Source: Isoetes engelmannii
Taxonomy: Eukaryota; Streptophyta; Lycopodiopsida; Isoetales; Isoetaceae
Direction: 5' to 3'
Length of the DNA stretch: 25,293 nt
Assembly (NCBI GenBank): GCA_011763485.2
Contig: JAANSK020164445.1
Span: 1 to 25,293, forward strand
Shown here: positions 17,401 through 25,293 of the stretch, in pieces
How the letters are laid out: every line of letters begins with the position of its first letter
Position numbering within the stretch: position 1 is the stretch's first letter
Notes under the pieces: generated by a model
What the model was told of the DNA's origin: nothing
The model's input: the letters and a program-made list of their open reading frames with translations, nothing else
Databases searched by the model: none
Translations under genes and position numbers: made by a program

Positions 17401-19680
17401 TTTAAATTTTGCCCGCATTTCCAATAGCGGCGTGCCAAACCCTGAATGTTGACCATTTTAGGGTTCTTCCTGCGCCGCTTTTCTCAGCAGTTGCGATTTC
17501 TTCTACGGCTGATTTTACTTCATCGATCAGAGATGTACCCAGCCCCAACGGCCATCCTACCAGCAGAGGATCTACCCTGCATTCTAAAGAGTTTTACCCT
17601 GCATTCTCAAGATTTTACTTAAACTGTCACAGAATTTTACTTAAACTGTTTCCACGTTATAAAAATGTTGTTTTAGGCAATCTTCTGGGATGTCAGCAAT
17701 GTCGCCTCCGCGCGAACGCGTCGGCATTGCTTCCATCTTAGAACGCAACATTCTTATATACAGAAAGCAAATTAGAGTTGAGTAAGCAATTAGAACTCAC
17801 TATCACTTCAATTGAGGAACACTACAACTGCACTCATCCTGATATTCCCTATATTTCCTATATTTCTTACACATGTTGGTGTATTTTAGCTGAACATTGC
17901 AGACCTAGTTAACACTTTGTGATCCCAAAAGCCTTTTTAAGCAAAGCATAAGTATCATGTTCTAATCCCTTATGCAAAACTTGGAACACAAGCAACCGAA
18001 GCAAGTTGTAGCAACGATTTTTATGTGATTATCTACTTATTTAAATTGCATTGAGGTTTTCTCTTTCTTACTGTTGTGCCTTTTCCGTTTGTAAAAAATC
18101 GCTTTCAGTCCAAATCTTAATTTTTCGGGCATTCCAAACTAATTCTTCTCTACTCGTGCAAAATAATCATACGATAATATCCCGTTCCCCCTTTCATAAT
18201 AATCATACGAAATTTTTACAACGGTTGAGTAGTGGAGTTCTTGAGGGGTGGATCTCGCTTTGAAGATGGGCAGGCTTGGTTCAATCCGGCTAGCAAATAA
18301 GAAGGCTTGGCGCTTGGAGCCTTTGCAGGTTCGTTCACTGGAGATTCGTTCTTGCGCAAATGCCTTTTACACGTTTACTGGCCCTCAGTCCTGTTGCAGG
18401 TTCGTTCTCTCTGGAGGTTCGTTTTCAGCAATCCGAGTTCTTGACCATTTTGCTTACCTGGTTTTTGCTTGCTTGGTTTTGCATTTTTGCAGATTCGCCC
18501 TGTTGCTTCAAGACTGCTTCAGCCCTGTTGCAGGTTTGTTTTCTTGAGGTTCTTGCTTTGTTTTTGCTTGCTTTGTTTTTGACGATTACATTGCTTCAAT
18601 ACCTTCTCTTTCCTTTAAAAAACAAGAACCAGCTTTCTGCAGTTCCTGTCAGATCTGCTGCTGTGATTCTATGCTATTCGGCAATGCAATGGCTGTTTTA
18701 TAACGTTTAGGTTAGGGCATCTGTTTAGAAAATGTATTTCCTTTGGTCATCAAATCATCTTGCAGACCATTTTGTGGAGGTGATGCCCACTACTAGAGAT
18801 GATTTTTTGAAACATGTTTAGGTTAGAGAACGCAGCTCATGAGATGTGATAATAGAGAACCTCCGGAAGGAAATCTGCCTGCCATTTTGTCTTAGGTAGT
18901 CCATCCAACCGACTACGCAGAATCTACTGCCTGGAGAATCGGTTGCCTTGCCCTGCCATGCCAGCCGTCTTGCTGCACCCACACATTTGCTTGATTCATT
19001 CAATGAGGATAAGGCAGGCCCAGTTGCTTTTCAATTCCTTCATCTGCTCTCATTTGCTTGCCTGAGCTTCTAGCCCTTTTGTGGTTTTGTTTTCAAGTTT
19101 GACTTTTGGCAAGACAAAAAGTGCTGTAAATTTACGCTGTGTTGTAAAAAAATAGGCTTATAAATTGTTTTAGATTTAGTTTTTCAAGTTTCTCCATACT
19201 TAAGGTATCAGTAGTGTTTTTCCATCAAGTTCTATTTTTGTATTATATTTACTTCCATTCTGCATGTATTTCCATCATTCTTCTATTTTGTATTTTGCAA
19301 GTATAGATGTATATTCTTCTATAGTATTATATCTTTCATTTTATTATATTTTGCATTCTGTACTCTGAGCTTTATAGAGCTATCTTGGTACAGAGCTTTA
19401 CATTGCTGACTGGTGAAGCAGTCAAACTGTAGGCATCAGGTAATCTTTATTCCGTTATAAAGCTTTTGTGTATTTGATGAAGTATGATGCTGTAGGCATC
19501 AAATAAGCTTATTCTATGCTATCTAATGGATCATTCCGTTATTCCATTATCTTTATTTCATTATGCAAAGAATATCTTGCCCGATAGATAGAGCTTTTCC
19601 ACGATTTACTTGCCAGAGACATTTTAGAGCTTTCAAAAATTATATGCCTGGAATATTCAAGCTCAAACCTTAAGATCCTA
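17401..19680. other. Intergenic with scattered short direct repeats
   Basis: No gene recognised. Short repeats include TACCCTGCATTCT twice (about 17573 and 17596), TTTTACTTAAACTGT twice (about 17614 and 17635) and ATAATCATACGA twice (about 18165 and 18200). Between 18324 and 18560, (T)TGCAGGTT(C/T)GTT followed by GGAG/GAGGTTCG recurs three times with TTGCTTGCTTGG segments: a degenerate minisatellite. 19140-19380 is T-rich. ORFs here have repetitive composition and are not called. Confidence 0.4.
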
Positions 19681-19704
19681 CTAGTAAACGTGCGCCCGGC
19701 ATTA
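19681..19704 (-). other. Helitron-like 3' terminus, left (minus strand)
   Basis: Read on the minus strand, this is GCCGGGCGCACGTTTACTAG followed by T. It matches the right terminus (GCTGGGCACATGTTTACTAG) at all but three of 20 positions, all transitions. The hairpin partner is weaker here (GTGCG...CGCAC). Confidence 0.6.
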
Positions 19705-19794
19705 AATCCGCACAAGCTTAGACCTTGAGATCCTCTTGTGTGTTTTTATTTAATCCATTCAGATCCGTATATAGGTGCAACTTCTAAGAACATC

Positions 19795-20110
19795 TCAGTA
19801 TGATGTTAGCAAGAATGGATATGATTTGCTTATGTAGATATTTTTGTTAGTGAAATGGATGTCCGAGTTATTGATTTGAAGTGGCCATGATGTCTCATGA
19901 ATATCAACCACATGAGACAGTTTATTTTCAAGATAGGCTCGTACAATGGAATCGGATACTGCCTCAGCACGCCACGATTTGTACGCTCTAAAGTGCACTC
20001 CATTACATGTTCTAACACATTTGAGTTCTCTCGCGCGTAAAATGCCAATTTGCCAGTGCAACGTTTCATTTGTCATTTGATAGAAGAAACAAATAATTGG
20101 ATGTTATGAG
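19795..20110 (-). pseudogene. Unknown protein segment, left arm, part 2
   Basis: The minus-strand open stretch starts MTNETLHWQIGILRARELK at 20076 and includes CNGVHFRAYKSW and AVSDSIVRAYLENKLSHVVD. The right arm copy (21344-21565) is clearly homologous. I do not recognise the family. It could be a Helitron accessory ORF or a captured host exon. It keeps an open frame across about 80 codons, but the region upstream is broken. Confidence 0.5.
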
Positions 20111-20119
20111 AAGCACTGC

Positions 20120-20475
20120 ATTAACCAATAGATAAATACATATACTCTATTCTCCACCTGTCTCTCTCACAGCACTTCCATGGAGACGACGTTCTCTTGG
20201 GTAGACTTGAGCAAATTATAAGTCATCAATAAGTTGGATGTAGTGCTCCAACTTCACAACTTTATTGGTGCAAAATATTTCTTTGACTTTTGCTATGAGC
20301 TCTTAAATTTCTACACTTGCTACTCCGTGCACATGGGCACGATATTTTCGTTCCCAATGATACCATGATCTAAGAGCACGTATGACAAAAGTTATGCTGA
20401 TGACGTGATACCTCTTGTCACTCTTCAAGCATGTGGCGACATAATGACCAAAGACATACCACGGGACTAAAATAC
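20120..20475 (-). pseudogene. Unknown protein segment, left arm, part 1 (stops)
   Basis: Homologous to the right-arm ORF at 20934-21218. It contains a conserved run around RALRSWYHWERKYRAHVHG. In-frame stops fall near 20303-20305 and 20216-20218, where the right copy has Lys and Gln codons. It goes on past the point where the right copy stops, reading VYPRERR. The two copies are broken at different places, so both decayed independently after the duplication. Confidence 0.5.
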
Positions 20476-20597
20476 GCACCATCTATATGCATGGCGAAGT
20501 AAATAACTAAGTTGTAAGATAAAATTGAATGAAAGTAGAAGAAATTAATGCCAACAAAGAGAAATTAGAAGTAGAGGTTTTAAGTTTTAAGTCACAC

Positions 20598-20807
20598 TTA
20601 GAGAAGTTCTTTGTATACAATGTTTGTTGTATATCTTGATCTGTCGACATTTATAGGAGCATCCCCATCCTTTGGTAGAATGAGTACCTTTATGCCTTGG
20701 ATTTTTTGAGCTCTTGAGAGTGCGATGAAGGTACTCGTTTTATCAAAGGATGGAGTTGCTCCTGCAAATGTCGACAGATCAAAATATACAACAAATATTG
20801 TATACAA
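20598..20807 (-). pseudogene. Helitron helicase (Pif1-type) C-terminal end
   Basis: The minus-strand frame crosses the centre of the palindrome. It reads TSTFIALSRAQKIQGIKVLI (20746-20687), matching helicase motif VI ('(Y/F)VALSR...GL') of the Pif1 superfamily. It ends in TTNIVYKELL at the stop, like the 'NVVYKEV' C-terminus of plant Helitron RepHel proteins. Helicase motifs I-V and the Rep nuclease are missing. The first ~20 codons of the open stretch are only the antisense of the opposite arm and not real protein. Confidence 0.7.
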
Positions 20808-20820
20808 AGAACTCCTTTAA
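20728..20820 (+). pseudogene. Second copy of the helicase C-terminus, right arm
   Basis: Translating the plus strand from the start of the right arm gives KVLVLSKDGVAPANVDRSKY, then TTNIVYKELL and TAA (20818-20820). This is the same protein end as the minus-strand copy in the left arm, now without the ALSR motif, which lies only in the central spacer. Both arms therefore begin at the same point in the helicase gene. Confidence 0.65.
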
Positions 20821-20933
20821 GTGTGTGTGTAAAACTTAAAATCTTTACCTCTAATATTTCTTTGTTGGCATTGATTTCTTCTACATTCTTTCATTTTTAT
20901 CTTACTTAATTATTTACTTCGTCATGTATGTAG

Positions 20934-21218
20934 ATGGTGCGTATTTTAGTCATGTGGTATGTCTTTGGTTATTATGTCGCCACATGCTTAAAGGGTGACA
21001 AAAAGTATCATGTCATCACCACCATCACTTTTGTCATACGTGCTCTTGGGTCATGGTATCATTGGGAACGAAAATATCGTGCGCATGTGCATGGAGTAGC
21101 AAGTGTAGAAATTAAAAAGCTCATAGCAAAGGTCAAAGAAATATTTTGCACCAATAAAGTTGTTAAGTTAGAGCACTACATCCAACTTCTTGATGACTTA
21201 CAATTTGCTCAAGTCTAA
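20934..21218 (+). pseudogene. Unknown protein segment, right arm, part 1
   Basis: A 94-codon open stretch starts at the ATG at 20934, directly after an acceptor-like GTATGTAG. It contains SWYHWERKYRAHVHGVASVE and VKLEHYIQLLDDLQFAQV and stops at TAA where the left copy continues. It is rich in Lys, Val and aromatic residues. I know no family. It may be an exon of a captured gene or a Helitron accessory ORF; a possible GTATAT donor lies near 21272. Confidence 0.45.
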
Positions 21219-21343
21219 CAAAGAAAACGTCATCTCCGTGGAAGCGCTGCAAGAGAGGCAAGCGGAGGATGGAGTATATGTATCTGCTTATATGTTAATG
21301 CAGTGCTTTTGACTAACGTTCAATTGTTTGTTTATTCTATCAG

Positions 21344-21565
21344 ATGACAAATGACACAGTGCACTGGCGAATTGGTATTTTTCGCGCGAGAGAACTCACA
21401 TGTGTTGAAACATGTAATAGAGTGCACTTTAGGGTGTACAAATCGTGGTGTGCTGAGGCAATATCTGATTCCATTGTCTATCTTGAGAAAGAGCCGTCTC
21501 ACATGGTTGATAATTGTGAGACATCATGGCCAGTTCAAATCAATAACTTGGACGTGCAACTTTAG
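21344..21565 (+). pseudogene. Unknown protein segment, right arm, part 2
   Basis: The frame opens after TCTATCAG and reads MTNDTVHWRIGIFRARELTC and CNRVHFRVYKSWCAEAISDSIV. It is homologous to the left-arm minus-strand ORF at 19795-20076 at the protein level, with most differences conservative. A six-base loss relative to the left copy keeps the frame. The homology ends at about 21557, where the 262-bp repeat region begins. Confidence 0.45.
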
Positions 21566-21600
21566 AGCATATCATTCTTTAAAGCTCATATCATTCTTTA
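21565..21600. repeat. 20-bp tandem duplication
   Basis: CATATCATTCTTTAAAGC occurs twice with a 20-base period at the left edge of the second 262-bp repeat copy. Confidence 0.75.
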
Positions 21601-21846
21601 AAGCAACTTTAGATCTGCTCAAAATATTTACCATACAAATATCTCAACCTAGATCTAATTGCTCAACCTCGTTAAATGCTCTCATGTGTCCCTCTAGGAG
21701 TCATGGGAGTCCATCAACCTCATGCTCTCTCTGAGTCCCTCAACTTGTTTTATGATGGTTTTTGGATCTCTTCTCCCATAGGCTAATTGGTCTCCATAGG
21801 CTCAATGGATGTTAATTATCTTTGAACTTATCAATTGTACTATAAG
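21584..21846 (+). repeat. Dispersed 262-bp repeat, copy 2
   Basis: Direct copy of 9847-10108. Differences are few (for example AGCATAC/ACCATAC, TTACTC/TTGCTC, CATGAGTC/CATGTGTC). It is followed within 100 bases by a Helitron-type hairpin and CTAG, which suggests it is subterminal sequence of a Helitron family. The left arm of the palindrome lacks it. Confidence 0.8.
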
Positions 21847-21897
21847 GTTCCCACGAGAATAAAAGCGTCTGTTGTAACGTAAGGTTTGGAATGGTGG

Positions 21898-22040
21898 AGG
21901 GCATTACTCAATAGACATTTTGCATTACCAAACGTTAGCCCGGCAACGCTGGGCACATGTTTACTAGTCTCTTTTAATACGGGATTGAAGTACATCGTAA
22001 AGTTATTACTCAATAGACGTTCTGCATTACCAATCTATAG
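21898..22040. repeat. ~36-bp direct repeat, 102 bases apart
   Basis: TTACTCAATAGAC(A/G)TT(T/C)TGCATTACCAA occurs at about 21904-21931 and about 22006-22033. One copy lies just inside and the other just outside the Helitron 3' terminus. This may reflect insertion of one related element next to another. Confidence 0.65.
21938..21967 (+). other. Helitron-like 3' terminus, right
   Basis: A 7-bp stem hairpin (GCCCGGC, AAC loop, GCTGGGC) is followed by nine bases and CTAG, with T as the next base. This is the classic arrangement of a Helitron 3' end (hairpin about 10 bases before CTRR, insertion before T). One G-T wobble weakens the stem. Confidence 0.65.
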
Positions 22041-23620
22041 GAACTATGTAGGAATTAGGAATTTACATGTAAATTCATCTTCGACAATTATTTTCAGGTA
22101 ACGCCTTGGCTCTCTTCGCCAATAGAAGCATCAAGGTGAAATTTGATAGAAGTGGTACTGCAGGTGTAGCGTTAACCTAACATGCAACCTTACTACTACA
22201 ATCAAGTTGTTGGTGGGATAATGGGTTCTAGGCAGTTTTACTTGTATGTGCCTTCCGTTAGCATAACAGTTTTTGCATATTGGTTAGAAGAGGCAGCACA
22301 GGGTGTTGTTATCCTGGCTATTGGTATATTTCTGAATAAAGAATTGCTTATACTCTGCTTGTTCCAAACTTGTATATATTTTAGTTATCGTCATGTTAGA
22401 CATGCATCATTAGAGGAATTCTTACGTTCTAAGTTCATTGGTCATTTTAGTTTGCAGGACACACTAATGTAAACATGTTCATCATATCAATTGGAGGAAA
22501 AAGGCTTAAATCAATCCATTGGAATTCACTTCAAGTGGCACGTAAGGAGTAATTATTAACATGGAACTACTTGGAACTACTCGTTTAATTTCTTGAAGAT
22601 GCCTATATTCCATACTTTCCCAAAAAATGCTATGTTTCATTCGCAAATGCGGCATTACATTGTCTGCACTTGTCTATTCTAGATAATTGATACATATTCA
22701 TAAAAGTCCATCTTCAACCAGTCAGCAACCAATCAACCTTGTGTTTTGAGATAGATCAAAGATACATGCCAGATCAACACATCAATATGCTTTGCTTGTT
22801 TAAGTTCAAATGCACCTCACCTTGATCCACACCTAATGATTAAGCGAACTAGATGTTTATTATCCTGGTCATTTCTTATGTGATTATTCACTAATGTTGA
22901 TTATGGGAGAGCACTTGCACAACAACCAAGATAAGTCTTTTCCATAGAATCTGATGATTGCTAGGTCTTCATTCTGTCCCCATCCCACACCATGTTCTAT
23001 CGGACCTTGAACCTGCGACTCCTTTAATGCTTGAGCTTGGACCAGTTATTCCTAAGGTCAGGCTCCAGTTTGAAAATGCAGCCATAGAGTTGACCAGAAG
23101 ATTATTTATTGAGGACATTGAGATTATTTATTGCAAAGGACATTTGGTAAGAGCATGTGCACTTGCTTTATTACTGAAACTTCATGTGTAAATGTGTAAG
23201 TTCTTTGGTTATTCGTGTTATCAACTTAGGATACCCCTTGTTTCTATTGTGATATTTTTTACTTTTATTACCTGATAGTAATATGTATCTAAACCTCCTT
23301 ATATAAGGGAGGAGTTGGGAGGTCTTAAAGGTGCATAGGTTGGGAGGTCTTAAAGGTGTAAGGTTGGCAATCATCCAGATTATCATCTAGCCCTAAAAAT
23401 GAGAACAAGCTGACAATCTTGAGAGGTGATGCTTCCATAGAACGCTTGTGTTCTAGAAGTTTTATTTGAAAACCCATTAAGACACCTGCGTCTTTTGTAG
23501 ACATAGTACTGAAAATAGATGTTTATTTAAAATTTATTGTTAATACAGGCAAATTTCCTGCTTGCAAGTGTATAACTTGTATTGATAATGTAATGAACAA
23601 ACGGCGAGTTCATATTTCCA
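22041..23620. other. Intergenic; no confident gene
   Basis: Two open stretches look slightly protein-like but have no recognised family: 22182-22472 (+; hydrophobic, with VFAYWLEEAAQGVVILAIGI) and 22958-23191 (+; LELGPVIPKVRLQFENAAIE). A near palindrome CCTCCTTATATAAGGGAGG lies at 23295-23313, and GTTGGGAGGTCTTAAAGGTG is duplicated with a 25-base period (23314 and 23339). Confidence 0.4.
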
Positions 23621-23626
23621 CATTAA

Positions 23627-24075
23627 GGGAAAACTCCAAAATACCCTTATGTTTTGCTAAAATTACTAAAATGCCCCTCGTTTTGGGCATATGTTCAGGA
23701 AAATGATCGAACTTTTTTGTGATGATCCGAATGAAAATGTGTTCTTCAGATACATTGTAGAGGAGGATGACGTCTTTCCAACAAAGCTAAGAATACCTAA
23801 ATTGCAATTCGGAATTTTAAGTTATGTCAGTTTTAATACATTCGAAGGTTGTAAGAATTTGAATAGGATTTAAGAGCCCATAACTTAAAATTCTGAGCTC
23901 CAATTTAGGTGATCTTAATTTCTTTGGAAAGATCTCATCCTCCTTGTGAAGGACATATTTTCAATTAGATCATCATAAAAAAGATACCATTATTTTCCTA
24001 AAAATACCCCCAAAACGAGGGTCGTTTTGACAATTTTAGCAAAACATAAGCGTATTTTGGAGTTTTTCCCCTTCC
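23627..24075. mobile_element. Foldback MITE, ~450 bp
   Basis: Long imperfect terminal inverted repeats span about 200 bp on each side. The outer ends are AAGGGAAAACTCCAAAATAC on the left and its counterpart on the right (AAGGGGAAAAACTCCAAAATAC when read on the minus strand). Matching continues through ATGTTTTGCTAAAATT and on to TAAATTG...GAATTTTAAGTTATG near the middle (about 23830 and 23880). The ~50-bp centre is unique. No transposase is encoded; the ORF at 23691-23873 is a by-product. Long TIRs suggest a Mutator-like or foldback origin. A clean target-site duplication was not found. Confidence 0.75.
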
Positions 24076-24180
24076 ATTACATGTACGACCAATTACTGGT
24101 CTATAGATGCACAATTTTTTATCACAATACATGCCCGCTTCATAGTAACAACCTACCACAACATGTAATTGTCCCGCTAA

Positions 24181-24304
24181 TCGTTAGGCATGATAAAGCA
24201 AGGAATCCGCACCGTGGGCGTGGGACCGTCTAACAATAAGGGTCGTTAGGCATGATAAAGCAAGGAATCCGCACCGTGGGCGTGGGACCGTCTAACAATA
24301 AGGG
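24181..24304. repeat. Perfect 62-bp tandem duplication
   Basis: The 62 bases from TCGTTAGGCATGATAAAGCA to CTAACAATAAGGG are repeated exactly once more from 24243. The unit is GC-richer than its surroundings (CCGCACCGTGGGCGTGGGACC). No differences are seen, so the duplication is very recent or an assembly artefact. Confidence 0.95.
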
Positions 24305-25176
24305 AAAGCCAACAGACTAGAAGCACCCGTGAAACATTAATACCAACAACAAATACTTACATGTTGGAAAAATAAATAGCATCATCTAGCGAGTGAAAAT
24401 TAATAGCATCGGTCTAGCAAGCAATGTTGAAACAATTGTGGGGGTACATTAGGATTTTACGCGCTTCGAATTTTTATAGACCTCCGCTTGCCCTTTCTAG
24501 TGTCTCAGCGGGAGCCTAACAACTTAAGGTATGAATCCCGTTTCAGTAGGAGCAGCCTAGAGCTATGTTACGCGGGGTTTCCTTCTTTGGTCTGTCCTAG
24601 GTACCTTGCGAAAGGCCTAGATTTTGGATATTTGCCATCTTGTGGGGCGAGCTCGTTTGCTAAACGTGATCGCTTGCAGCTGCAAGTTCTAGCTCGTCAG
24701 AGGTAATATGCAGGCCCCTCGATGTAGTAGACTGATTCTGCAGGATTCCATGCGATTTTACAACCTAATGTGACGGAAAACAGTAAGATGTTATGAAGGA
24801 TCACCAAATCATGTAGCGAGAGTGAGAAGGAGAAGACCGCCATCGACCGTGAATGCGAGCAACATCATGCAGAACCCGCGTCTTGTTGCTGATGTGGTTG
24901 ATACACCATCACAACGAGCAGAATGAGTGAGTACCATATCAAGAAGGATCGATATTGATAGCTAAAAGATCTAGCGAAAGATATTCAAGTCGAGAGAATG
25001 TTAAGATGGTTATGCTGGAAGCAGAAGGTAAAAAATTTGAATCAAACAATTGTAGGTGGGGCCGAGACCAAGGTCTAAGTGGAAGGTAAGATTGAGAGAA
25101 GATGGAGGTTGAGACTGTCAAGGTCGGAGTAGAATTCAATGGGGTTAGCCCTATGAGTGAACATAAGCACAAGGAC
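24305..25176. other. Intergenic, no recognised gene
   Basis: The stretch 24440-24720 is richer in GC and has a 72-codon open frame (24488-24706) without recognised motifs. It does not look like a tRNA or rRNA. TAATAGCATC and CATCTAGC(G/A)AG recur near 24380-24420. From 24800 on the DNA is purine-rich on this strand. Confidence 0.4.
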
Positions 25177-25177
25177 T

Positions 25178-25254
25178 ACGTATGGATGTATGTGTGATGA
25201 CCATACGTATTCTGATCGACCATACGTATTCTGACCGAATACGGTCGTCACACG
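25178..25254. repeat. Nested inverted and tandem repeats
   Basis: A 19-base unit GACCATACGTATTCTGA(T/C)C is repeated at 25199 and 25218. TACGTATGG (25178-25186) pairs with CCATACGTA (25201-25209). GTGTGATGACC (25191-25201) pairs with GGTCGTCACAC (25244-25254) with one mismatch. Together they make a strong cruciform-like structure. Confidence 0.65.
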
Positions 25255-25293
25255 GACCACGCGCATGGGCGACACCTGGCACGATCTCGCCCG

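Larger units (their letters stand above)
19681..21967. mobile_element. Palindromic Helitron derivative with two 3' ends
   Basis: Arms of about 830 bp (19861-20690 and 20728-21557) are inverted copies around a 37-bp centre (20691-20727). Alignment offset changes by only about four bases over the whole length. Each arm holds the last codons of a Helitron helicase, then two further open stretches. The outer ends are alike: on the right, a GCCCGGC-AAC-GCTGGGC hairpin (21938-21954), nine bases, CTAG (21964-21967), then T. On the left, read on the minus strand, GCCGGGCGCACGTTTACTAG ends at 19681 and is followed by T. Helitrons end in CTRR preceded by a hairpin and insert between A and T; A at 19680 and T at 21968 fit. 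No 5' TC end was identified. Confidence 0.7.

Noticed and set aside
22182-22472. 96-codon hydrophobic ORF
   Set aside because: It has membrane-like stretches but no family motif, no splice logic and AT-rich composition; I cannot support it as a gene.
23618-24085. 9-bp target-site duplication of the MITE
   Set aside because: The flanks (TTCCACATT on the left, CCATTACAT on the right) are only loosely similar and do not align as a true direct repeat.
24488-24706. 72-codon ORF, considered as organelle-derived or tRNA-containing DNA
   Set aside because: No tRNA cloverleaf, rRNA or plastid gene sequence was recognised; the composition alone is not evidence.

Overview
This is a nuclear genomic window from a land plant. 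It contains a spliced calreticulin gene ending in a plant-type HDEL signal, a plant FAS1-domain gene, remains of a plant tesmin/TSO1-like CXC (TCX) gene, a plant LINE with an RNase-H-less zf-RVT tail, a Ty3/gypsy reverse-transcriptase remnant and Helitron sequence. Introns are short with GT-AG borders, and gene density is low for 25 kb. The gene and repeat mix would suit a fern or another large-genome vascular plant, but the species cannot be fixed from the sequence alone.

Layout. 1-880: AT-rich intergenic DNA with a 75-bp foldback at 32-106 and a short stretch (542-576) resembling the LINE 5' region. ~865-4634 (+): a decayed LINE with endonuclease, reverse transcriptase, zf-RVT domain and poly(A) tail. 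4640-6916: intergenic, with a weak antisense kinase-like fragment, a GC-rich hairpin (5787-5913) and AT-rich tandem repeats. 6917-9447 (+): complete 13-exon calreticulin, 400 residues, with HDEL split by the last intron. 9847-10108: first copy of a dispersed 262-bp repeat, followed by a 91-bp tandem array. 10887-11387 (-): gypsy RT remnant. 12338-12910 (-): broken TCX5/6-like gene fragment. 13000-15880: intergenic with small tandem duplications. 15939-16463 (+): FAS1-domain gene. 16464-19680: intergenic, several short duplications. 19681-21967: a large imperfect palindrome. Each arm carries the C-terminal end of a Helitron helicase ORF and a second uncharacterised coding segment, and each outer end looks like a Helitron 3' terminus. 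23627-24075: a foldback MITE. 24181-24304: a perfect 62-bp tandem duplication.

Only calreticulin, and probably the FAS1 gene, look intact. Calreticulin is the ER lectin-type chaperone and calcium store protein. The FAS1 protein looks secreted or membrane-anchored. They share the secretory route, but nothing in the sequence links their regulation. The most unusual object is the 19681-21967 palindrome: two head-to-head, diverged Helitron 3' parts with both outer ends ending in CTAG and flanked by A on the left and T on the right, as expected of one insertion into an AT dinucleotide. All coordinates and domain calls come from reading the sequence; no database search was possible.
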